Made by a program: the position numbers and the translations under genes. Positions 1-8,850 of a DNA stretch of 19,696 nt are shown in pieces (the first letter of the stretch is position 1; every line of letters begins with the position of its first letter). Source of the stretch: Lojkania enalia (lineage: Eukaryota; Ascomycota; Dothideomycetes; Pleosporales); contig ML986624.1 of the NCBI GenBank assembly GCA_010094045.1, forward strand, positions 153,592 to 173,287, read 5' to 3'. Below the pieces are notes generated by a model, which was not told where the DNA came from, searched no databases, and saw only the letters and a program-made list of their open reading frames with translations.

Positions 1-528
1 TCCTCAACAGATAACAATCAAAGCAGGTCTCCTCATCTGTCCTAATGCCTTACAGTAGTAGTAGAAAGACACCGGAACATTGAAGCACACTTGGTACTAA
101 GAATTTTGTGTACTGATTGTGATAGAGATTTGGCGAGTCTACTGAGTACGATTTCCTACTACCGTACGGGAGCAAGTTATCCGGTTGCAGGTTGTATCGG
201 ATACCGTCGCACGATATCAAATCACGCTGGATATCAGCTAATATACCCTTCCTTATATACATAAATATGGCCTGCTGGCCATCCTCAATCAATCAGTTCA
301 GCTCCTCGTCTCCCTCCCTGAGACAAGATTCGCCTCTCACCACAGTATTTAATATAGCTTAGACGTTCTATATAAGTTAATAGCTTTCCTACTAAGGTTT
401 GCTCCATATAGTTATTCCTTGAATACATTTAGTTACCTTCAGTATTCTAAGAACGGCAAATCCTTTACTCTCTCTTCACTGAAGCCTAACCTCCCAAACC
501 TGTGCCGACTTAACCTCGTTCAGGCCCC
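1..528. other. AT-rich stretch without a recognisable gene
   Basis: I see no confident gene here. One minus-strand frame is open at about 292-50 (80 codons), but it begins with TTG, resembles no family I know and is rich in rare-looking residues. The base composition is TA-rich (for example around 340-430) and resembles the neighbouring transposon relic, so this may be more of the same decayed element. Confidence 0.4.
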
Positions 529-830
529 TTACGTCGCTAGGCTCTCTCCACTGGTTCGTGGTGCTAGCGGAACGCTAGATTGGTAACAGTCGAGTATACC
601 TATAATAATAGCCTCCTCTTCTATTTTAGTAAGCTTCTTTGAATTTAGCTCACAATCGTATGGTGCAGCAATTCCGTCGAGTCGTCGGTGTATTGTTCTT
701 TGGGAGACGTTAAGTGTAGAGGCAGCATATCTTTCGCTTTGAAATTGCTTATTATTAATAGGTAAGACAGCTAGAGACACATCTGTTTCGCTGTAGCTTA
801 ATTGGATATTTGTAGGTTGAGCTATTGTTG
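529..830 (-). mobile_element. Relic of a pogo/Fot1-type (Tc1-mariner superfamily) transposase N-terminus
   Basis: The minus-strand frame 780-529 carries a helix-turn-helix stretch (QSERYAASTLNVSQRTIHRR) followed by a block ending in NSKKLTKIEEEAIIIGILD. In fungal pogo/Fot1 transposases the psq-type DNA-binding domain is followed in the same way by an 'xxLTxxEEEAIVxxILD' segment, so I call this the N-terminal DNA-binding part of such an element. The frame continues a few codons upstream past the first ATG (to about 830) in the same style. The DDE catalytic domain is absent: after the ILD block the resemblance fades and the frame stops. The surrounding DNA (880-960) is TA-rich with TTATTATTA runs, as expected of an old element. 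No terminal inverted repeats or TA target duplication were identified. The assignment rests on motif memory. Confidence 0.5.
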
Positions 831-989
831 TTAGAAGGTAAGGTGCCGTACAAAGTTTGTGAGGTGGCGTGCTCGCTTGTTAGGTACGTTATATTATTAA
901 AAAGCTTCCCTTTAATTGTTAGAATTATTATTATTACATAGATCTAGCGCTATAGATGTCCAAATGGACTTCCATAGCACTACGTCAAG

Positions 990-2354
990 TTAATCTGCAA
1001 GCGCCGCCTTTATCAATCCCTCTACATCTTCAGCCCCTTCGTGAAACTTGGCAACCTTCAATTCCGCTCTTGCAAGCAGCGTCTCCCACTGTTCCTCCGT
1101 CCTCTCCATCCCATTGTTAAGGCCATTGAATTGATGTCCAGCAATGCTGCTTGCAAAGGCACATTCTGAATTGGTAAGATCCATTCAAAAATAAGAACTT
1201 TGCTGTATCCGTGCTTCATAGAATTTGCAGTTTGACGCAATATCCTGATGTAGTATTCTTCTGGCCAGTCATGGAGAATGTATCGGAAATAGTAGGCTCG
1301 AGCGCATTTGATGGGCTGGGGCTGGAAAAAGTCGTGTGGTTGGCAGATGATGTTTTTGTCGAGAGACTGGATGTTCGAAAGGACAGGCTGTAGGTCTTGC
1401 AGAACGAGCTTCCCTGGAGCGTATGGGTATGCGACATGGAAAGCTGCAATATCATGGCCATTGCCTCCCCCAATATCCACCAAAAGTACGGCATCAGGCC
1501 TGTTCTGGGCGCCCTTCATTGCAATTTCATCAACAGGGAAGGTTTTGAACCACGGTGGGTGCGTCTCAAGGCAACCTCCATAAGATTGTTGGGGTTGTTC
1601 ATCATAGAAGGGTGCTTCAATAAATAAAAGTATTGTCCCCAGTATTGTTTATATCCTGAAATGGGCCTTAGGAGCCTTCAATGCTTTTGAAAGGCCTGAG
1701 TTCCAAATAGCAGGGAAGGTTGCCGACTGAACGGACTGCAAGATCAAACCTACTGCATGTTAGCTTGCGGCTAGAAAAGGAAACCGTGATATAGTACTAC
1801 ATGACTTGATAGCCGCCGAATAGGATAGGAATTGTCGAAGCTTTAGAGATGGGTGTAACCTCGTAGCTTTCGACATCTGTCTCATGGAAGATTCCCATGG
1901 CTACGAGGGGGCGCATGATTCTGACTAAAATTTGAACATAGTTAAATAAGCACTTACTATTGGTCTCAGTCGATATATCAAATCATGCGTACTAATTAAA
2001 GCCTTATCACCACCTGTGGTTGTGGCTAGATCTTTTGCCGTCTTTGGTATGCCCGCTTCTACAATTTCCATAACGAGTCTCATACGGATTGCAACCATCA
2101 AGGCTGCGGGTACATGTGGCTACCAAAAGAGGCGAATCAGCACTACATAATATCTCTTTTGACTTGTAATGATTAATTCACTTACCGACATCATGAGTTT
2201 CCAAATACTTTCCAATGGTAGCTCCAATCTATTTGCTGCTTGTGTCAAGGTGATATGAAGTTTCTTTCTATCTGCTTCTTCACGCATATCATTAGAAAGG
2301 CGCTCAATGCCTTGTGCTAGAAAGCTAATGCGGGACTCAATTGAAACTGTTCAT
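990..2354 (-). pseudogene. Decayed fungal SAM-dependent O-methyltransferase (plant-type OMT family)
   Basis: The family methylates hydroxyl groups of small aromatic molecules, often polyketides in fungal secondary metabolism. From N to C terminus the minus strand shows a likely start ATG at 2354, a winged-helix/dimerisation region (LPLESIWKLMMS), an RIMRPLVAMGIFHE block, the SAM-binding loop VLLVDIGGGNGHD (about 1490), the catalytic-His region YILHDWPEEY and the C-terminal LIKAALAD ending at stop 992-990. Three introns remain readable at 2185-2120, 1992-1925 and 1800-1750, each with good donor, branch and acceptor. The reading frame is broken: an indel just after the start (about 2341), an in-frame TAA at 1670-1668, frameshifts near 1640 and near 1565, and another near 1110 that separates the catalytic core from its C-terminus. 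No frame could give a complete enzyme. The SAM loop and catalytic His are unchanged, so inactivation looks fairly recent. The exact OMT substrate class cannot be told. Confidence 0.85.
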
Positions 2355-3684
2355 ATTTGAGAGGGTCGTCTGGTAAAAACAAAGCCACACGAACGGGTAA
2401 TCGCTACGACCGAAAAGACCTGGTAAAAAACGGCAAATCTGTCAGCCGTGTTCTTCACCGAAGCTGGAGATTTTATAAACTCATATTATGTCCCCAATCC
2501 GGCATTTTCGAAGGAGCGGTGAGGCAGAAGCTGTGTGGCTCATTATCCACATCGTTAACCGGGATCATTTCAGCCATTCGCGCCAGCACTTCGTAGGTAG
2601 GTGATCATGGAGAATACATTTTGGGGACTAGAGGAAGAGGCATAGTCGGCTGTTACCTTTCGAGGGTACCGCATGATCGAATTTTTCCTTTTGCTCATTT
2701 GATATGGCAAGTGAGTGTCGTGCGATTGAATGAATTAACTTGTGATCGAATTCCCTGCATGAAGGCGCCGCCTAGAGATAGATACTCTACGCCTTCGCTT
2801 TTCAATCGAAGGCCTAGCGCTCAGTCCTGGATCTATATGCGATCTATTAAGTAGATAGCTGATATCGTTCTAGTTTGATTAAATCCTTGCGGGTGTTATT
2901 TTGTAAGCACATTGCACAAAATCTCATCATCCATGCCAAATTGCAGCAGGCCGTATTGCGCATTCTGCGCGTCGGATACGGATGTACATACTTATAGTGC
3001 TATTGACCAAATTAGCAGGAGTGGATGGAATCCATTAAATAAGAGGATATAAATGAGTGCTACCCTTCGGGTGAAAGGTTTACACTACCATTGTTTGCCC
3101 CGAATCTACTCCGTATGACGGGTTTGACCTCGAGACTTGGTTTAATCGTGGCCATATTGATATATCTGGTGTCAAAGCTGGCAGGCCGCCGTGCTTTTCA
3201 TAGCACTGCCTAGTATTACTTGATCTAATATACACTTGAGTTCTCGGTGAGATCATGTCACCAGGTCCCCCTGCTTTCTCTTGAGAGCCTGCAACCCAGG
3301 AAAGAGCGCATATATTCCTTGGCAGTGAGGATCCAATGCATTATGTGGCTATTCGATGTTTGATTGATTCGAAGCTTTCATTGTAGTTAGGTCACGAACT
3401 TTACTGAGCCGATACGTACCCGGATTAGGTTAGTGCGAATATGTATCGCTGTTCTTGCCTAGTATTCGACGACACTACTGAGAATCCGCTTAGGCATTAA
3501 TTGATTCGTGACTTCTCGATCTTGAATATCCCTGTAGGGAGGCACTAAAGAAGGAAGGTAAGTAATAGTGCCCTACTCATTGACGCCTTGGTGTGGGTAA
3601 GTCTAATAATAAATGGCTCATTTTGTGGATAATAGATGCTGTGCGTTTCATAAACAAGGTCAATTTTGCTCCACAAAGCCTGCT
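2355..3684. other. Intergenic stretch, no confident gene
   Basis: This 1.3 kb separates the decayed methyltransferase from the 3' end of the CorA-like gene. A minus-strand frame at about 2590-2460 reads through a plausible-looking segment (LARMAEMIPVNDVDNEPHSF) before a stop, but I cannot assign it. A TATA-plus-short-ORF arrangement near 3048-3213 is listed separately. Otherwise nothing is seen. Confidence 0.4.
3115..3213 (+). CDS. Possible 32-codon ORF with one membrane segment (very uncertain)
   Basis: An ATG at 3115 opens a 32-codon frame that is mostly one hydrophobic helix (LGLIVAILIYLVSKLAG) followed by basic residues and a TAG at 3211. A TATAAA lies at 3048-3053, 62 bp upstream. It could be a small membrane peptide, the signal-anchor first exon of a lost gene (fungal cytochrome P450s start this way), or chance. 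No downstream exon was recognised. Confidence 0.15.
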   Translation: MTGLTSRLGLIVAILIYLVSKLAGRRAFHSTA

Positions 3685-6048
3685 TCATTTATTTTCTACA
3701 ATACGAGTAGAGTCCGTCATCGCCCTTGATTCATTCTTACTAACTTCATTCACGGCTTCCACAATATTTTTGATATTCGGGTGTGAGAGTCGCGGGCTGG
3801 TAGTCGATCGTACCTGTCCGAGACCTTGCCCTAGACGCAATCGCATCCCCTCCTCAGTCGACAGCGTCCTCCCAACGGGGCTTGGTGTGAATTCCTTCTC
3901 TTTCGCTTCTCCCTTTGGTTTTGGATTAAGCCTAAGCCATTGCCAAGCCGCCCTTGTCTTGTCATGCCATAATCGATAGCCTAAGTCAGTGTTCAAGAAT
4001 CCGACGAGAGCAAAGAATGGTACGCAAACGGTGGCTAAGGTCACACCAAATTGCCAATATTGTGGTTCTGTGCTCATGTTTGTCATACCAAATACCGATG
4101 TAGTAAAGGTGAGCGGCTAATAGAGAATGAGACGGGATGAATACGGAAGAGGGCCCAGATGGAGAAACATACCATAAAGAATAGGTTGACAAGGGTGAGG
4201 AGCTTAATGTTGCGCCCCTGCTGCACAGTAGTATCTGCAAGCTCAACTGATCTGCGACTCTCCTGAATAGATGTTCCACTAAAAATATGATTCTGTAGAG
4301 ACGCGATCTCGATCCTGCGGTCGTTGTTCTCCCGCATGAGTGTGCGAAGCTCCTTCATTTCCCGCTCAAACTGAAACCTAAGCATCCTGAGTCGCCGCTT
4401 CCAGTGGTCATTGCGGGGTGATTCCTCGAATAATGGCCAAAGGGTATTGCTTTTCCCTTCCCATACTTCTTCGGTAAACGTTCCTTCGAACGCATCCTAC
4501 ACATGGTTGGATGAATGGAATATAGAATGGGTTATTTTTACATACAATCATGCTTTTAATGCTGTCATTCACATTCCCTTCATGGCCGAGTTAAGTATGT
4601 CTTAGAGCAGTACATGCGTGATCATTCTCACCTAATGTCTGATGGGCCCAAAAATATCTCCGAGTCCAAGTGAATGTCTTATCCTCAAAGAGTCTTTGGT
4701 CCCTCATGTCCGAATCAAAAATGAAGCCTATTGGCGGAGTGATGAGTAGAGATATCCTCTTGTAGATGTCTTGATATCTCTTGATAGCATCTCTGTATTC
4801 GGCGAGTAAAGCATATAGAAAAGCTTCAACGCCATTGAGATAGCGATGCCCCGACTCAAACGTGTCAGTCGTTGCCCGCCAGTCTGGGAAGCATTGTAGG
4901 TTGAGCACCTGCCATGGCGACCATATATCCTGCACCCAGCCGTACTTTGTTTTGGCTCTCCTGCCTCTGTTTTTAATACGGCGGGGATTACTATCGTATA
5001 GAGCTAACGCTACTATGGCTCCGCATCTTGTAAGTGGGATATGGGTTTCAGATTTCTTACCATTATCAGCCATCTGCCACTGCATAGGCTTACAGTCTTC
5101 TCCAATTATTGTGTAGTATTCGAAATTGAAGAAGAAAGTCTTTTGATGTCTTAATTCTTCGGAGAATGCTCGGTGCATGTCGGCCTACAGTATTTAGATC
5201 ATACATTTAATGTGACAGATAGATGGAACTACCGACGAAGAATCAGTCCTAACAAGGTGCCTAAAAAGTTCGTCCATGTCAAATATTGTATTCATGGTCA
5301 AGTGGAGTGCTCCGAATAGAATTGGCGACGGTTCTCGCGCAATGCTATAACGTATTAGACATGGAGACTGCTACGATGTAAATTGACGTACGTAATACGT
5401 CCCACAGCTTTGCGGGACTTCGAGTGCTCAGCGTTGATGTCCTGAAATAAGATTAGCGACCGGCCATGTGGTGCTTAGGAAGATGAACGCCAAGTTTGAA
5501 GGGGGAAATAGTAACTAGAAAATGCCCGCCTTGATTGAATGCCAAATCTCCACTGCCCTTGACATCCCATCTTCATTCCTCTCAATTAATTGCGCATTCC
5601 CTTCTGCATCGACATCGTACACTTGGTAATGACTATAGTGTGATCTATCCTCTCTAGCTGCCGCTCCGCTAGGAAAGAGGTGGGGTTGCTTCAATCTCCC
5701 TCGATCCGTGATAATAGCTGACAGGATCTCCCGGCCGTGTTCGCCAAAGTCGTGCTTTTTCAAATGTTCTCGTAAATGCTCATGATCGAACGACTGCGAC
5801 GGGAGCTCCTCCTGCACGAAGTAGGTTTCGTTCTCTTCGTCGCTGTGATCCGATACCGTAGAAGAGTCCACAAAGACAGCATTCGCGGTGTCGATATTTC
5901 TTTCGTCTCGCCCAGAGGCTCGCCGTGCAGCTCGAATATCTGAAGTAGAAAGCCCGAAAGACCCGTTGGAAACAGCTATGCTTTTTAATAATGCATCGTG
6001 CGAGCGCTGCAGCGTCTCTAGCTGCGTCCGAAGCTCCTCAGTAGTCAT
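3685..6048 (-). CDS. CorA-like metal-ion transporter (fungal CorA/ZntB-type membrane protein)
   Basis: Seven exons on the minus strand: 6048-5530, 5441-5392, 5344-5233, 5184-4632, 4577-4546, 4496-4173, 4116-3685. Together they give 2022 nt, a 673-aa protein without internal stops. The N-terminal third is variable and acidic. The soluble middle contains blocks typical of the fungal family (ILFGALHLTMN, HIPLTRCGAIVALAL, SPWQVLNLQCFPDW, RYFWAHQTLG, EVWEG, SGTSIQESRRSVE). The C-terminus has the CorA helix pair: TM1 at about 518-540 (NIKLLTLVNLFFM, joined across an intron to PLTFTTSVFGM) and TM2 at about 550-571, followed by a cytosolic tail of about 100 residues. The classic GMN signature reads GMT, as in other fungal CorA-like proteins I recall, so the ion cannot be inferred (Mg2+ or another divalent metal). 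The start has a favourable A at -3. Intron 1 has a GC donor, and a two-codon uORF lies just upstream. Divergent from the amidohydrolase gene. Confidence 0.88.
5442..5529 (-). other. Intron 1 of the CorA-like gene, apparently a GC-AG intron
   Basis: The conserved coding frame ends ...IWHSIK at 5530 and resumes DINAEHSKSRKAVGRI at 5441. Between them the intron begins GCGGGC after an AAG, has a good branch site (GCTAAT) and ends TTTCAG. No GT donor near 5530 keeps the frame: the reading frame hits TAG at 5517-5515 before the next GT. Either a rare GC-AG intron or a GT-to-GC mutation is implied. Confidence 0.6.
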
Positions 6049-6054
6049 GATGCG

Positions 6055-6063
6055 CTACTTCAT
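6055..6063 (-). promoter_or_regulatory. Two-codon upstream ORF (ATG AAG TAG) before the CorA-like start
   Basis: On the minus strand ATG-AAG-TAG occupies 6063-6055, ending 6 nt before the main ATG at 6048. If it is in the mRNA leader it is a near-minimal uORF that would make translation depend on leaky scanning, because a ribosome terminating here has almost no distance in which to reinitiate. Confidence 0.35.
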
Positions 6064-6410
6064 TCTGACGTCTAGCGAGAGTGTGGAAAGTTAGTGTCTC
6101 GAAACCGCGATTGAGAAGGGATCAGAGGTTGGGAACGAGCTACTGATAAGTCTCCGAACCTCTAGTCCCAGGGTTTGTGCGCCTGACCGGCTCGATTTGG
6201 CCCCCACGCTAGGAAGTAGGTGCTCCACGGCACAGCCCCCCCCGTATCTAGCATCCAAGAGCAATGTGCGTGTACACGTTATTTACCACAAGAAAAGTAA
6301 AGGAACCATAGTGGCTGAGTAGATCTGTTTTGAGAATGGGTGGCTGAGGGTACCAAGACACTCGGCTCGATATGGCGTTGAACCTTACGCTGTTTGGTTA
6401 GCTGCTTTCC

Positions 6411-6424
6411 TGATTGGTCACGTG
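6411..6424. promoter_or_regulatory. CCAAT box adjoining a CACGTG E-box in the divergent promoter
   Basis: The 473 bp between the two divergent starts (6048 and 6522) contains TGATTGGTCACGTG: an inverted CCAAT (ATTGG, 6413-6417) directly followed by the palindrome CACGTG (6419-6424). CCAAT binds the fungal HAP/CBC complex and CACGTG binds bHLH factors. Because both motifs are short, function is inference. The site is 98 bp from the amidohydrolase ATG and about 370 bp from the CorA-like ATG. Confidence 0.3.
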
Positions 6425-6521
6425 TGTGCGTATCGATAAGCAGAGATTCTTCACAACTAGCGCGCTCCCCATTTGAAAACCAACCATTATTGAAGGCAAA
6501 TTACCGAATTTCCGAGGCGCA

Positions 6522-8384
6522 ATGCCTCCGATCGCTACGAGTTTCACCATTATTTCTCTTCCCATCATACTCGTGGCTGTCGTTTACCAACTTAGATTCC
6601 CGGATCTCGACCAGATGTTTTTTCTGCTGCCCAATTTCCTCGTATTCAAGATAATCCAGAACATCTTCTCTAAGACATATTGTTATGCCTCCATTGAGAC
6701 GCTGTCCCCTGGAACCTCGTATGTAGACTGCTTTAGCGTCTTGGATGGGAAATTCAGTAGAGTTTTTATGGACGACACATCCCACAAGTTGACAAAAGAC
6801 GCACGAGAAGGGCATGTGATCCCAGGGCTGTGGGATGGTCATGGTCACTTGCTGCGATATGGTGAACTAATGAACTCGGTGAACTTGTTCGGGACTAGAT
6901 CAATGGACGACGTGAAAGAAAGACTCTTGCGGTATAAAGCCGGCCACAAAGAGGCTGGAACGAGTGACCAATGGCTAAGAGGAATAGGTTGGGACCAAGC
7001 TAACTTCGAGGGGAGATGGCCAGTAGCATCGGATCTAGAGATTAGCGAGACATTCAAGGATATGTATATTATGCTGGATCGTGTGGACGTACATTGTGTG
7101 TGGGTCTCGGAGAAAGTTCTGGCGCTTCTTCCGTCTCCCCTGCCGGAAATTCCTGGAGGAGAGATTCCCGCTGAAGGAGTATTTTGCGACAACTCCATAG
7201 ACATAGTCACACAGTTCTACCCCAGACCGGGCAAAGAAAGGAAAGCCAAGTTTCTCAAAGACGCCATGCTCGACTTGAATAAACTCGGCATTGTCGGTAT
7301 GCATGATGCTGGGGTCTTTCCCTCAGAGCTTGAACTTTACAAGGAACTTGTCAGTGATGAGGATTGGAGCCTGAGAATTTATGCGATGCTAGAATGTGAG
7401 ACAAGAAACACATTTTGCCCGGAAGACGCCGTCAAATTCAACGATTCGGACGGGAGGTTATTCGTTCGTAGTGTAAAACTCTTCGCTGGTATGATTCACC
7501 TTATTCCTGAATCCTAGGAATTACTCACGGGTAGATAGATGGAGCCCTTGGAAGTTGGGGTAGTGCCATGATTGAACCGTACATGGATAAACCTGAGTCG
7601 AAGGGGTCGCTTCTCGTCAATGGCACAACATTGGCGAAACTTGCTAAAGACTGGGCAAGAACAGGATTTCAAGTGAACATTCACGCTATTGGAGACCTTG
7701 CAAATAAGCTTTCTGTAGAGGCTTTCACCTCCGCCTACGATGTTCTCTGCCCTGCTCTCACACAACGCGAATGTCAGGCTCAGCATCGCTTCCGCATCGA
7801 GCACTCTCAAGTTATTCACCCGGGTATGTAAACTAGTTCATCCCCCTGATTCTGACTAATTCCACCCAGACCAGCAACGCCAGATGCTTCTGATGGGCAT
7901 CATTCCATCCATTCAACCTACGCATGCGACCTCTGACATGGCTTACGCTGAAGCGCGATTAGGGAAAAGACGTACTGAACAAGAAGCCTATCGTATGCGA
8001 AGCCTACTACCACTCAACCCGGTCCTCGGAAGTGATTTCCCGGTGGAGTCGGCAAACATATTCGAAGGCATCTACGCGGCCGTCACGCGACGTAGCCCGC
8101 GGACGGGCCTCGACGCCGACGGTGGCACTGAAGGCTGGTATTCCGAAGAGACGCTGAGTCTCAAGGAGGCACTGGAGGGTTTTACCAGTAATCCAGCATA
8201 TGGAGCATTCCTTGAAGGGAAAGCTGGTGTAATCCAAACAGGAGCCTACGCTGACTGGGTTGTACTAGATGAGCCTTTGCAGGCGCTAAGCATGGAGTCG
8301 TTGAGGATACTGACGGTTCGAGAAACATGGGTAGGAGGAAAAATGGTATATAAACGACCGGAGCCTGATGGAATCGTCTTTTGA
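6522..8384 (+). CDS. Amidohydrolase family 3 (YtcJ-like) metal-dependent hydrolase, membrane-anchored
   Basis: Three exons, 6522-7488, 7539-7823 and 7870-8384, give 588 aa. Both introns (50 and 46 bp) have clean donors, and the second has a TGACTAA branch site. The protein opens with one or two hydrophobic segments (residues about 7-24 and 32-49), suggesting a signal anchor. The amidohydrolase core follows: VIPGLWDGHGH with metal ligands H107 and H109, VKLFADGALGSWG (K319, D323), NIHAIGD (H371), RIEHSQ (H411), PTHATSDM and GSDFPVE (D473). These are the ordered metal-site motifs of amidohydrolase-3 enzymes, and none is missing. It ends in the usual beta-sandwich tail (ADWVVLDEPL, VRETWVGGKMVY). 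The family hydrolyses amide or similar C-N bonds, and the substrate of fungal YtcJ-like proteins is not established. The start ATG has a G at -3. The next gene, on the same strand, begins 466 bp downstream. Confidence 0.9.
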
Positions 8385-8451
8385 AGTAAATGTAGCGTGT
8401 TGAATGCTTATATATACCTAGCTTAGATTCACTCACTCATTAGCCTACTTA

Positions 8452-8521
8452 GGGTACCCGTGACCTTGGTTGCGCCATCTACCTATACCTACGTAGGCAT
8501 AGCAGCTGCTGCGAGCAGCTC
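8452..8521. promoter_or_regulatory. Cluster of short palindromes in the nicotianamine synthase promoter
   Basis: Four perfect short palindromes fall within 70 bp: GGGTACCC (8452-8459), CCTACGTAGG (8488-8497), AGCAGCTGCT (8501-8510) and GAGCAGCTC (8513-8521, odd-centred). They lie about 330-400 bp upstream of the nicotianamine synthase ATG and downstream of the amidohydrolase stop. They could be binding sites for dimeric transcription factors, or could form the amidohydrolase 3' end. Which one is unknown. Confidence 0.3.
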
Positions 8522-8567
8522 TTGATAACCCCCTAAACACCCCTGACACTGCAGGCGCCATCAAGGT
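8463..8567. promoter_or_regulatory. Pair of inverted CAAGGT boxes upstream of nicotianamine synthase (possible zinc-response sites)
   Basis: ACCTTG at 8463-8468 and CAAGGT at 8562-8567 are inverted copies of the same hexamer, 99 bp apart. The yeast zinc regulator Zap1 binds ACCTTNAAGGT, and its half-sites are contained here. Zinc control of a metal-chelator gene would make sense, but such hexamers also occur by chance, and the compact 11-bp yeast arrangement is absent. Confidence 0.25.
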
Positions 8568-8850
8568 GCTCGCCGGCAGCTGGCCAACCAGGCCCAACTT
8601 GATATGTATTCAATTCCTCGCTTCCCGTCACCTCCATTTTGCACAGTGTATCTTGCACCATTTGTTTGTTAGTTTGCTATTTGTTTCGCCCTGTCACCGC
8701 TACCTTTCCTCGTTTCCTGTTCCTCGTTCCTCGAGTGAGCTTGCTTCAACGCTGTCACTTACCACTACGAAACGCCCCAAAACGTCCAAGATAAATATAT
8801 CTACTCCCACTAAAGATTTTTCTACCATTTACGGGAGAGTGTGGAATACA

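Noticed and set aside
1211..1627. Overlapping plus-strand frames opposite the methyltransferase relic
   Set aside because: They are shadows of the minus-strand O-methyltransferase sequence, with no family resemblance of their own.
8566..8850. N-terminal extension of nicotianamine synthase by 95 codons
   Set aside because: The extension begins with GTG, has no ATG, and is low-complexity Ser/Leu/Thr-rich sequence typical of a CT-rich leader. The ATG at 8851 gives the usual family length.
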